The position numbers and the translations under genes were made by a program. Under the pieces are notes generated by a model. That model ran no database searches. It had not been told where the DNA came from and saw nothing but the letters and a program-made list of their open reading frames with translations. Below, one piece after another: positions 15,370 through 23,160 of a stretch of DNA of 42,907 bases (positions within the stretch are counted from its first letter, which is position 1; each line of letters starts with the position of its first letter). Source of the stretch: JBCBEX01 sp038528235 (lineage in GTDB: Bacteria > Bacteroidota > Rhodothermia > Rhodothermales > Rubricoccaceae); the NCBI GenBank assembly GCA_038528235.1, contig JBCBEX010000030.1:1-42907 (forward strand). The letters run 5' to 3'.

Positions 15370-16740
15370 GTGCCCGTCGATCCTGCCCGCCGCGACGCCC
15401 TTCGCCTCCTCACCCGCATCCGCGACGGGGCCTACGCCGACCGTCTCGACCCGAATGGCTCCGCCCTGGACAACGGCGACGCGAGCGACGCACGCGCCTC
15501 GGGGCAGGCCGTCGGCTACGCGGCGGGCGTGACGCGCCACCGCCGCTGGCTCGACTTCCTCCTCGCGCACCTCTACCACGGCAACCCGGCCACGCTCGAA
15601 CCCGACCTCCGCGACGTGCTGCGCCTCGGGCTCTTCGACTTGCTTATCGAGCAGACGCCGCCACACGCCGCCGTGAACGAGGCCGTGGCCTTAGCGCGGG
15701 CCGCCGTCAACCCCGGCGCGGCGAAGCTCGTCAACGCGATCCTCCGCACCGCCGACCGTCGCCGGGATGCTCTTCCGCAGCCTGACACGGGCAAGGCCGC
15801 GCGCGACCTTGCGGTGCGGCACTCGCACCCGACGTGGCTCGTCCGCCGCTGGCTCGCCCGCTTCGGCACCGGCGACACCGAGGCGCTGCTGCTCGCCGAC
15901 AACGCGCCGCCGACCTACAGCCTCCGCCTCAACACGCTGCGCCACACCATTGCCGAAGGCCACGCGATGCTGACGCAACTCGACGCCGATCTGGGCGAGG
16001 AGCAGGGCTTCGACTGGGAGCCGTCGCCCTACCTCGACGATTTCGTGCGCGTGGAGCGGCTGCAGCCGGTGGTGCGTGCGGGGTGGCTGGCCGACGGGAC
16101 GTGGGCGGTGCAGGACGAGGCGGCGGGGCTGGTCGTGCGTCTCCTCGACCCACAGCCCGGCGAGACGATCCGCGACATCGCCGCAGCGCCGGGCGGCAAG
16201 GCGCTCTACACGGCCCTCCGCATGGGCAACGATGGGCGCGTCCTCGCCAGCGACCCGCACGAGACGCGCACGGGCCTCATCGCACGCGCGGCCACCGCGC
16301 ACGGGCTGACGAGCATCGAGACGCAGGCCGTTGATGCGCAAACGCTCGCAGCGCAGCCGGGCGTAGAGTTGGCTGACCGCGTGCTCCTCGACGCGCCGTG
16401 CTCGGGGACGGGCGTCCTCGCCAAGCGCGCCGACCTCCGCTGGCGGCGCACCCTCGACGACCTCGACACGCTCGTTGCCCTCCAAGACGAATTGCTCGAC
16501 GTAGCGGCGGCGCTCGTGAAGCCGGGCGGCGTGCTCGTCTACGCGACGTGCTCCATCGAGCCCGAAGAAAACGCGGAACGCATCCGCCGCTTCCTCGCCG
16601 ACCGCCCCGGCTTCGCGCTCGAAGACGCCGCCCCGTACGTCCCCGCTGCGATGCGGACTGAGGACGGCTTTCACGCCGCGCTGCCGCACGTCCACGGCAC
16701 CGACGGCGCGTTCGGCGTGCGGCTGCGGAAGGTTGGCTGA
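15370..16740 (+). CDS. rsmB: 16S rRNA (cytosine-5-)-methyltransferase RsmB-like
   Basis: A SAM-dependent enzyme that methylates C967 (E. coli numbering) of 16S rRNA, or a close relative. The N-terminal region (about residues 5-140) is a NusB-like RNA-binding helical domain. The C-terminal Rossmann-fold methyltransferase contains DIAAAPGGK (SAM site; the usual DACAAPGGK cysteine is alanine), LDAPCSGTG with Cys344, and YATCSIEPEEN with Cys394, the probable catalytic nucleophile. At 456 residues it has normal length. The start is a GTG; the ATG codons upstream are not in frame with a sensible N-terminus. The gene is not tightly linked to its neighbours. Confidence 0.9.
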   Translation: MPVDPARRDALRLLTRIRDGAYADRLDPNGSALDNGDASDARASGQAVGYAAGVTRHRRWLDFLLAHLYHGNPATLEPDLRDVLRLGLFDLLIEQTPPHAAVNEAVALARAAVNPGAAKLVNAILRTADRRRDALPQPDTGKAARDLAVRHSHPTWLVRRWLARFGTGDTEALLLADNAPPTYSLRLNTLRHTIAEGHAMLTQLDADLGEEQGFDWEPSPYLDDFVRVERLQPVVRAGWLADGTWAVQDEAAGLVVRLLDPQPGETIRDIAAAPGGKALYTALRMGNDGRVLASDPHETRTGLIARAATAHGLTSIETQAVDAQTLAAQPGVELADRVLLDAPCSGTGVLAKRADLRWRRTLDDLDTLVALQDELLDVAAALVKPGGVLVYATCSIEPEENAERIRRFLADRPGFALEDAAPYVPAAMRTEDGFHAALPHVHGTDGAFGVRLRKVG

Positions 16741-16809
16741 GACGGCGGTCCAGGGAGTCGGCGGGGTGGCGATCGGGCTTGACTACGCTCGTCCGTAAGC
16801 CGCACCTTC

Positions 16810-16837
16810 TGCGACCTGCGACCTGCGACCTGCGACC
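16810..16837. repeat. F5 heptamer repeat TGCGACC x4
   Basis: Four exact copies of TGCGACC (complement GGTCGCA), ending six bases before the GTG start of the AraC-type gene. The same word family appears inside cusA (25141-25242) and as GGTCGAA in the array at the right end of the window. Confidence 0.85.
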
Positions 16838-16843
16838 GCTCCC

Positions 16844-17728
16844 GTGCTGCTGACCTCGTTTCCCGACCTCGCCTATCTCAAGTCGTGCATCGCAGCGCGG
16901 CAGGCGTGGCCGACGGTGCTGTTGCAGGTGAAGGCGCACGAGGCCTACCGCCCTGATGTGCTCGGTCCCTTATCGCTCTTCGCCAACGTCACGGGCGCGA
17001 GCGTCATTCGCTCCGAAGGCATGGCGACGCGCATCCCGCCGGGCACCTACGCGCTCACTAACGCGGGTGCCCCATACACGCTGGAGATCGAGGACGCCGC
17101 CGAGACGCAGAACCTGCACGTGCGCGGCGCGACCGCCGCCGCGATCTACCGCGCCTTCGTCACCCCGGACGACCACCTGCTCGACGCACCCGACGCCGAG
17201 GGAGGGCCGCTGACGGTCGTGCCGCGCCTCTATGCGCGAACGGCCACGCTCGACCGGCTGCTGGCCCGTGCGTTCGAGGCGGCCCGTGCAACGCCCACGG
17301 CACTGGACGAGGCCGTTGCCGACGTGCTCGTACACCTGCTGGCCGTCCATCGCGGCGCGCTCCATGAGGCGGCGCGGGTGCCGGCTGCCCGCGCGGTGAC
17401 GCGCGCCGAGGTCTACCAGCGCCTCGTGCGCTCCGTGGACCTGATGCACGCGACGCCCGAGGCGGCCCTGCCGCTGGACGGCCTCGCGGCGGCCGCCTGC
17501 CTCTCGAAGTACCACTACCTCCGCGCCTTCCGGCAGACGTTCGGCACGACGCCGCACCGCTACCACACGCGGCTCCGCATCGCGCGCGCACAGCGGCTCT
17601 TGGCCGAGTCGCGGCTGGCCGTCGCCGAAGTCGGGCTGGCCGTGGGGTTCGATGAGCCGAGCGCGTTCACGCGGGCCTTCCGCCGCGTCGTCGGGGTGTC
17701 GCCATCGGGCTACCGAGCCGCCGCATAG
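16844..17728 (+). CDS. AraC-family transcriptional regulator
   Basis: A 294-residue regulator. Residues about 1-100 form a beta-rich sensor part of cupin type (SEGMATRIPPGTYALTNAGAPYTLEIED). A helical linker follows. The C-terminal 100 residues form the double helix-turn-helix: first helix pair at LPLDGLAAAACLSKYHYLRAFRQTFGTTPHRYHTRLRI, second at SRLAVAEVGLAVGFDEPSAFTRAFRRVVGVSPSGYR, both ending in the usual P-x-x-Y. The start is a GTG just after a tandem repeat (TGCGACC x4) that occupies the position of a ribosome-binding site. It may regulate the membrane-protein gene 86 bp downstream. The ligand is unknown. Confidence 0.88.
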   Translation: MLLTSFPDLAYLKSCIAARQAWPTVLLQVKAHEAYRPDVLGPLSLFANVTGASVIRSEGMATRIPPGTYALTNAGAPYTLEIEDAAETQNLHVRGATAAAIYRAFVTPDDHLLDAPDAEGGPLTVVPRLYARTATLDRLLARAFEAARATPTALDEAVADVLVHLLAVHRGALHEAARVPAARAVTRAEVYQRLVRSVDLMHATPEAALPLDGLAAAACLSKYHYLRAFRQTFGTTPHRYHTRLRIARAQRLLAESRLAVAEVGLAVGFDEPSAFTRAFRRVVGVSPSGYRAAA

Positions 17729-17814
17729 CGGACGGTTCCGCAATTTCGGGTAACCGACCATTGGGCCAGGGTGTGTTGCTTGGGGCACCGTATTGTTCGC
17801 CTACCCCCCTCATC

Positions 17815-18441
17815 ATGGCTGCTGTCTCCACACCAACCACCCCCGTGTCGACCGTGTCGGCTCGCCCGCTGCTCGGCGTCGTCGTCCTCTGGTTTCTCGT
17901 CGTGCTCGGCGTTGTGCTCTCAGGGGCGGTGGCCAGCGTGCCCGTGCCCGCGCCTGCGCTGGCGATCCTGCTCGCGGGCCTCGTGCTGCTCTCCCGGGCC
18001 GTGCTGCCTGGCTTCCGCGACCGGCTGGCGGCGATCCCGCTCGGCGTGCTCGTCGGGTGGCACGTGCTCCGCATCGTGGCGGGTGGCAACTTCCTGCGGC
18101 TCCACGCGCAGGGCGTCCTGCCCGCTGACTTTGCCCTGCCGGCAGGTATCGGCGATGTCGCAGTGGGCGTCGGCGCGCTGCTGATGCTCGCGGTCGCGCT
18201 GCCGGTACGAAGGCCGTGGCAGCGCACAGCCCTGCTCGTGTGGAATGGGCTCGGGCTGGTCGACATCCTCGCGGTGCTGGGCAACGGTGCCCGGTATGCC
18301 GTGTCCCAGCCCGATCTTGTTGTCCCGTTCACGCAGCTGCCGCTTGCGTTGCTGCCGCTGTTCGTCGTCCCGCTCGTGATCGTTGCGCACGTGCTTGTGT
18401 TCATGCGGCTGTGGCGCAACGTGCGTGCGGCGACGCCGTAG
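17815..18441 (+). CDS. Six-helix integral membrane protein, function unknown
   Basis: A 208-residue hydrophobic protein with six predicted membrane spans: PLLGVVVLWFLVVLGVVLSGAV, ALAILLAGLVLLSRAVL, LAAIPLGVLVGWHVLRIVAGG, VAVGVGALLMLAVALPV, LLVWNGLGLVDILAVLG and LPLALLPLFVVPLVIVAHVLV. A conserved-looking GWHVLR...FLRLHAQGVLP loop and a WNGLGLVDIL helix are the only motifs. I do not recognise a transport or enzymatic signature. The ATG at 17815 (MAAVSTPTTP) is preferred over an upstream TTG in the same frame. It lies between an AraC regulator and a DinB-like gene that begins seven bases after its stop, so it is probably co-transcribed with the latter. Confidence 0.75.
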   Translation: MAAVSTPTTPVSTVSARPLLGVVVLWFLVVLGVVLSGAVASVPVPAPALAILLAGLVLLSRAVLPGFRDRLAAIPLGVLVGWHVLRIVAGGNFLRLHAQGVLPADFALPAGIGDVAVGVGALLMLAVALPVRRPWQRTALLVWNGLGLVDILAVLGNGARYAVSQPDLVVPFTQLPLALLPLFVVPLVIVAHVLVFMRLWRNVRAATP

Positions 18442-18447
18442 CGCTCC

Positions 18448-19062
18448 ATGCCCTACTCATCATCGTCCGTTGTGCTCATGGCTACGCTCTCCACGATCCC
18501 CACTGCCGCCGTCCCGGCTACGTTCCTCGACCACAAGGCCATCGCCGAGGGCTGGCGCGACACGCTCAGCGCCGAGCAACTCAACTGGAAACCGTCGCCG
18601 AAGCGGTGGTCGGTGGCCGAGTGCATCCAGCACCTCAACCGAACGACGGGCATCTACGTCCCGGCGCTCAAGGCGCGGCTGGCGCAGGGCGACCTACCGC
18701 CGGGACAGCCTCCGTTCACCTACGGCTGGTTTGCCCGCTTCACCGTGCGCTCGTTCGGCCCGGACTCGTCGATGAAGCTCAAGGCGCCGGGCGTCTTCGA
18801 GCCGCGCTCCGAGGGCGGGCCGACCGCCTCGGGGTTCGACCCGCAGGCGCTCGTGGGCGAGTTCGCCGACCTGCAGGACCAGTTCGTGGCCCTGTTCGAC
18901 GACGCCGAGGGGCTCGACCTGAGCAAGGGCAAGATGGCCTCGCCGGCCGCGCGCATCTTCAAGATGCCGGTCGGCGCGTGGTTCGAGGCGATGGCGGCCC
19001 ACCAGGCGCGCCACCTCGCGCAAGCGCAGCGCGTCATGGCCGAGCCAGGCTTTCCAAGATGA
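18448..19062 (+). CDS. DinB-like (four-helix bundle) domain protein
   Basis: A protein of 204 residues, or 194 from the alternative ATG at 18478. It matches the DinB/DUF664-type bundle family: an early helix around GWRDTLSAEQLNWKPSPKRWSVAECIQHLNR, with the typical W-S-V/I-A-E-C-I/V-x-H-L signature carrying the first metal histidine. A C-terminal MAAHQARHLAQAQRVM segment has the HxxxH pair. Members are metal-binding proteins with thiol-transferase or stress-related roles, and the specific reaction cannot be inferred. The first start gives a short polar extension (MPYSSSSVVLM); the second may be the true one. It follows the membrane-protein gene by six bases. Confidence 0.8.
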   Translation: MPYSSSSVVLMATLSTIPTAAVPATFLDHKAIAEGWRDTLSAEQLNWKPSPKRWSVAECIQHLNRTTGIYVPALKARLAQGDLPPGQPPFTYGWFARFTVRSFGPDSSMKLKAPGVFEPRSEGGPTASGFDPQALVGEFADLQDQFVALFDDAEGLDLSKGKMASPAARIFKMPVGAWFEAMAAHQARHLAQAQRVMAEPGFPR

Positions 19063-19216
19063 ATCTAGGAGCCTGCTGGCCGGGGGCGTAGTCAAGGGTG
19101 CATAGGGCGGCGGGCCTATCCGAAGGGGTAGGCTCCCGGGCGGGACCGCGCTGTTTCTTGGCGCGTTGCAGCGAGGCCCGTTCGTCCTCCGCTGTCGTTC
19201 CTGCTCCTGTGCCGCT

Positions 19217-20752
19217 ATGCTCACGCCTGCCGACCTCCGCGCCGTCGACCTCCTCGCCGACCTCCCCGACGCTGACCTCGCGTGGATCGCCGAGCGGGCC
19301 GAGGAGGTCAGACTGCAGCCGGGCGAGTTGCTCAGCGACGCGGGCGTCCCGGCGGAGTGGATGTACCTCATGCTCGACGGTCACGTGCGCGCCCTCGTCC
19401 GCGATGGCGAGCGCGAGGTAGCGGCCTACAGCTTCGAGCAGGGCCAAGTGGCCGGTGTGCTCCCGCGCTCGCGCATGGAGACCTTCCCGGCGCAGTCGCG
19501 CGCGACGACGCCCGTGTGGGTGGCTCGCCTCCATAAGCGGCACTTCCCTGACCTCGTCCGCGAGCTGCAGGAGTTCGATGCGCGGCTGGCCCACCTCATG
19601 ATCGATCGCAGCCGGACGGAGGCGCGGGTCAAGCTCCAGCAGGAGAAGCTCGTCTCGCTCGGCACGATGGCGGCCGGGCTGGCGCACGAACTCAACAACC
19701 CTGCCTCCGCCGCCAAGCGCGCGGCCGAGACGCTCTGCGAGACGCTCCAGACGTTCGACGAGCGGGCCTCGACGCTGCTGCGCAAGCTCATCTTCCCCGA
19801 TGGGCTGCCCCCGATGAGCACGGGCGACGGAGCCAGTCCCGCCCTCGAAGCGGAGGGCGACCCCTTCCAGCCGGTCTACGACATCATCCTCGCCCCGGAC
19901 CCCGACCTCGACCCACTGGACGAGGGCGACCGCGAGGACGCCTTCGCCGACTGGTTCGACGACCTCGCCGACCGTGGCCTCGGGCAGGTCGCGCAGCCGT
20001 GGGAGGCCGCCTCCACGCTCACGGCTGCCGGATTCACCGCCGAGTTCCTGTCGGGCTTCCTGGAGAGCATGGCGCCCGAGTTCCGCGTGGACACAATCAA
20101 CTGGATCGTGCAGGACACCGCCATGCGTGCGCTCTGCCTGGAACTGGCCGAGAGCACCACGCGCATCTCCGAACTCGTCGGCGCGATGAAGTCCTACACC
20201 TACATGGACCAGGACAGCCAGCAGCAGCGGGTCAACCTCAGGCGCGGCATCATCGACACGGTCATCATCCTCAAGCACAAGTTCAAGAAGAAGGGCATCC
20301 GCCTCACGAAAGAGTTCGGCGACGACGTGCCCGACATCCTCGCCTACGGCAGCGAGCTCAACCAGGTGTGGACGAACCTTCTCGACAACGCCATCGCAGC
20401 CGTGCCCGACGAGGGCGGCGAGATCCGCCTCGTCACGTGCTACGACCCCTGCGACGGCAGCGGCGGCGGCATGGTGCAGGTCGACCTCTACGACAACGGC
20501 CCGGGCATCCCGCCCGACGTGCAGGAGCGCATCTTCGAACCGTTCTTCACCACTAAGGGCCCCGGCGAGGGCACCGGCCTCGGCCTCGACATCGCGCTGC
20601 GGATCGTGCGTAACCGCCACGGCGGCGTGATCTACGTGGAGTCCGAGCCAGGCACCACGCACTTCCGGGTCCGCTTGCCGGTCAACGGCCGCGAAGCACC
20701 CGAAGCGGACACGCAGGACGACCTGACGCAAGACACTGTCGCGCTGGCTTAA
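19217..20752 (+). CDS. Sensor histidine kinase with N-terminal cyclic-nucleotide-binding-like domain
   Basis: A 511-residue protein without membrane segments, hence probably cytoplasmic. Residues about 15-120 form a CAP_ED-like beta-barrel (RLQPGELLSDAGVPAEWMYLMLDGHVRALV). The phosphate-binding GE..A...R.A cassette is not clear, so nucleotide binding is doubtful. The dimerisation region has the H-box GLAHELNNPAS with His157 as phosphoacceptor. The ATPase domain shows NQVWTNLLDNAIAA (N-box), DNGPGIP, FFTTKGPGEGTGLGLDIA and a typical end. A long insert of about 130 residues lies between H- and N-boxes. The partner is very probably the receiver/thioredoxin-reductase-like protein encoded next, a conserved pairing in several phyla. 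Confidence 0.88.
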   Translation: MLTPADLRAVDLLADLPDADLAWIAERAEEVRLQPGELLSDAGVPAEWMYLMLDGHVRALVRDGEREVAAYSFEQGQVAGVLPRSRMETFPAQSRATTPVWVARLHKRHFPDLVRELQEFDARLAHLMIDRSRTEARVKLQQEKLVSLGTMAAGLAHELNNPASAAKRAAETLCETLQTFDERASTLLRKLIFPDGLPPMSTGDGASPALEAEGDPFQPVYDIILAPDPDLDPLDEGDREDAFADWFDDLADRGLGQVAQPWEAASTLTAAGFTAEFLSGFLESMAPEFRVDTINWIVQDTAMRALCLELAESTTRISELVGAMKSYTYMDQDSQQQRVNLRRGIIDTVIILKHKFKKKGIRLTKEFGDDVPDILAYGSELNQVWTNLLDNAIAAVPDEGGEIRLVTCYDPCDGSGGGMVQVDLYDNGPGIPPDVQERIFEPFFTTKGPGEGTGLGLDIALRIVRNRHGGVIYVESEPGTTHFRVRLPVNGREAPEADTQDDLTQDTVALA

Positions 20753-20804
20753 GGTGTCGAGGCACGTTTACTCGTCCACGTCAAGTCCGGCGTTGCGTGT
20801 GGAC

Positions 20805-20864
20805 GTGTGGATGTATGAACGTGTGGACGAAGACCACTACCTTCACACGTTCATACATCCACAC
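20805..20864. repeat. F3 palindromic repeat, copy 2
   Basis: GTGTGGATGTATGAACGTGTG (20805-20825) and its perfect inverted copy at 20844-20864 form a 21-bp stem with an 18-base loop. It lies in the 212-bp gap between the histidine kinase and its partner gene. Apart from this repeat I see no other element in the gap. Confidence 0.88.
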
Positions 20865-20964
20865 CTTCACACCACACGCTCGTCCATGGCGTCGATATCC
20901 GACAGTTTGTAGCCGGTCTCCCACCCCGACACCCTCACACTCGTCCATCTCCACACCCCGCCCC

Positions 20965-22653
20965 ATGGCTGCCAAGCCCATCATCCTCGCCGTCGACGAC
21001 GACCCGCAGGTGCTCCGCGCCGTCGCGCGCGACCTCCGCAAGCGCTACGGCGAGACCTATCGCATCGTCCGCGCCGACTCGGGCCAGGCTGCCCTCGACA
21101 CCGTCGAGGCGCTCACCGAGCGGGGCGACCCCATCGCGCTCCTGCTCTCCGACCAGCGGATGCCGCAGATGGACGGCGTCGGCTTCCTCCAGCAGGCGCG
21201 TGCGCTGGCACCGAAGGCGAAGCGGGCGCTCCTCACCGCCTACGCCGACACCGAGGCCGCAATCTCAGCCATCAACGACTCGCAGATCGACTACTACCTG
21301 CTCAAGCCCTGGGACCCGCCCGACCAGCGCCTCTATCCCGTCCTCGACGACCTCCTCGATGACTGGCAGGCGCACTACCGTCCCGGCTTCGGCGGCCTGC
21401 GCGTGGTCGGCGACCGCTGGTCCCCGCAGTCGCACGCGATCAAGGACTTCCTCGCTCGCAACCAGATCCCCTACGAGTTTCTCGACGTGGAGGCGAGCGA
21501 CGAAGCGCAGCAGATTGCTGAGAAAGCCCGAGCCTACAGTAAGGAGGCAGGCGGCGATGGCGCGGCGGCGAACGTGCTGCCGCTCGTGGTGCTGCCCGAC
21601 GGTGAAAGGCTGCTCGCACCCGCTCCGAGCGACCTCGCCGAGCACGTCGGCCTGCAGACGAACGCGGCGAAGGACTTCTACGACCTCGCCATCGTGGGCG
21701 CGGGACCAGCGGGTCTGGCGGGCGCGGTCTACGGCGCATCCGAGGGCCTGCGGACCGTCCTCATCGAGAGCCACGCACCCGGCGGGCAGGCGGGCACGTC
21801 GAGCCGCATCGAAAACTACCTCGGCTTCCCCCAAGGCCTCTCCGGGGCCGACCTCGCACGGCGCGGGGCCACGCAGGCGCGGCGCTTCGGCGTCGAGATC
21901 CTCACCCCGCAGACGGCGACGGGGCTGCGCATCGACGGCCCCTACAAGACCCTCACCCTCGGCGACGGCTCGGAGATCACGTGCCACGCGCTCATCATCT
22001 CGACGGGCGTCGACTGGCGGCGGCTTCCGGCCGAGGGAGCCGACAGCCTCGCCGGAAGCGGCGTCTACTACGGCGCGGCGATGACCGAGGCGATGAACTG
22101 CAAGAACGAGGACGTCTACATCGTCGGCGCGGGTAACTCGGCTGGGCAGGCCGCGATGTTCTTCGCCGACTATGCCCGGCGCGTCGTGATGGTCGTGCGC
22201 GGCGACTCGCTGGAGGCGAAGATGAGCCAGTACCTCGTCACGCGCATCTACGAGACGCCCAACATCGACGTGCGCCTCCAGACCGAGATCCAGGCGTGCC
22301 AGGGCAGCGGTCACCTCGAATGCGTCACGCTCATCGACAACGCGACGGGCGAGACGGAGGTCGTGGACACGAGCTTCCTGTTCGTCTTCATCGGTGCCGC
22401 GCCCGGCACGGAATGGCTCGGCGACGCCGTCGCGCGCGACCAGAAGGGCTTCCTCCTGACCGGCCCGATGCTCACCGACGAGCACCTGCGCGACTGGCCG
22501 CTCGAACGCGACCCGTTCCTCTTCGAGACGAACGTGCCCGGCATCTTCGTCGCGGGCGACGTGCGCGGCGACTCGGTCAAGCGCGTGGCCTCAGCGGTGG
22601 GCGAGGGCTCGATCACGGTGCACTTCATCCACCGCTTCCTCGCCACGCTCTAG
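20965..22653 (+). CDS. Response-regulator receiver fused to a thioredoxin-reductase-like flavoprotein lacking CxxC
   Basis: A 562-residue fusion. Residues 5-130 are a receiver domain (Asp11, Asp12, phosphoacceptor Asp63 in LLSDQRMPQMDG, Lys114 in LLKPW). Residues about 143-225 look like a degenerate glutaredoxin or thioredoxin fold (LRVVGDRWSPQSHAIKDFL) with serines where cysteines would be. The rest is thioredoxin-reductase-like, with FAD site GAGPAG (244-249), a PGGQAGTSS segment and NAD(P)H site VGAGNSAGQ (387-394). The redox CxxC is absent: the matching position reads VYYGAAMTEA, with a lone Cys378 nearby. It therefore probably does not reduce thioredoxin in the standard way. The upstream histidine kinase is its likely phosphodonor. 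The start chosen is the ATG at 20965; the open frame reaches back through the F3 repeat. Confidence 0.88.
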   Translation: MAAKPIILAVDDDPQVLRAVARDLRKRYGETYRIVRADSGQAALDTVEALTERGDPIALLLSDQRMPQMDGVGFLQQARALAPKAKRALLTAYADTEAAISAINDSQIDYYLLKPWDPPDQRLYPVLDDLLDDWQAHYRPGFGGLRVVGDRWSPQSHAIKDFLARNQIPYEFLDVEASDEAQQIAEKARAYSKEAGGDGAAANVLPLVVLPDGERLLAPAPSDLAEHVGLQTNAAKDFYDLAIVGAGPAGLAGAVYGASEGLRTVLIESHAPGGQAGTSSRIENYLGFPQGLSGADLARRGATQARRFGVEILTPQTATGLRIDGPYKTLTLGDGSEITCHALIISTGVDWRRLPAEGADSLAGSGVYYGAAMTEAMNCKNEDVYIVGAGNSAGQAAMFFADYARRVVMVVRGDSLEAKMSQYLVTRIYETPNIDVRLQTEIQACQGSGHLECVTLIDNATGETEVVDTSFLFVFIGAAPGTEWLGDAVARDQKGFLLTGPMLTDEHLRDWPLERDPFLFETNVPGIFVAGDVRGDSVKRVASAVGEGSITVHFIHRFLATL

Positions 22654-22671
22654 CGTCCATTTGCAGTGCCG

Positions 22672-22709
22672 CGCTACGCCTGGACGATGCCCGCTACGCC
22701 TGGACGATG
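22672..22709. repeat. 18-bp tandem duplication at the end of the cupredoxin gene
   Basis: CGCTACGCCTGGACGATG occurs at 22672-22689 and again at 22692-22709. The right copy encodes the last residues and stop of the cupredoxin lipoprotein gene; the left copy lies just beyond the stop, in the 40-bp gap to the convergent flavoprotein gene. Confidence 0.8.
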
Positions 22710-23107
22710 ACGGTACCGCGCATCATGTCCATGCCGCACATGTAGGTGAACGAGCCCGCCTCGTCTGGGGTGAATTCGATCGCGACGGACTCATTCAGCG
22801 GGAGGTCGGTCACGGCCACGGCGAAGTCGGGCGCTTGGATCTGCTCGGCGCAGGCGCTCTCGATGGTGCGTGTGAAGACGAGCCGCGCCGGAATGCCGGC
22901 CTGGAGTTCGACGTTGATTGGGTCGTAGCCCATGCGGCTGACTTCGATCTCGGCGACCTGCACGCCGTCAATCATTTGCACAGCAGGGGCGTCCTCGGCA
23001 GTGGCAGTGTCCGGTTCGGGTGCTGTTGCGGTATCGCTATCGGCAGGGCCACAGGCGGCGAGCGTAAGCGCGAAGGCGAGCGCCAGGAGGGGGAGACGTC
23101 TGGTCAT
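22694..23107 (-). CDS. Cupredoxin-domain lipoprotein
   Basis: A 137-residue exported lipoprotein: signal TRRLPLLALAFALTLAAC with lipobox cysteine at residue 19, then an acidic Thr/Ala/Asp-rich spacer. The C-terminal 90 residues are a cupredoxin-like domain (MGYDPINVELQAGIPARLVFTRT... FTPDEAGSFTYMCGMDMMRGTVIV). The C-G-M-D-M-M cluster and an upstream ESACAEQ cysteine are probable copper ligands. A copper-binding or copper-delivery role in the periplasm is inferred. It is encoded 53 bp downstream of cusA, at the end of the efflux operon, which supports the metal role. Such domains also occur in nitrous-oxide reductase and EfeO-like proteins. Confidence 0.85.
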   Translation of the reverse strand: MTRRLPLLALAFALTLAACGPADSDTATAPEPDTATAEDAPAVQMIDGVQVAEIEVSRMGYDPINVELQAGIPARLVFTRTIESACAEQIQAPDFAVAVTDLPLNESVAIEFTPDEAGSFTYMCGMDMMRGTVIVQA

Positions 23108-23160
23108 GGTTGGTGTTGGGTTTGAGGATCGCTGAGTGCGATGTGTGAAAATCGGGGGCA

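Noticed and set aside
20797..20964. Start of the receiver/flavoprotein gene at 20797
   Set aside because: The added residues are a translated F3 palindrome; the receiver fold begins directly after the ATG at 20965.
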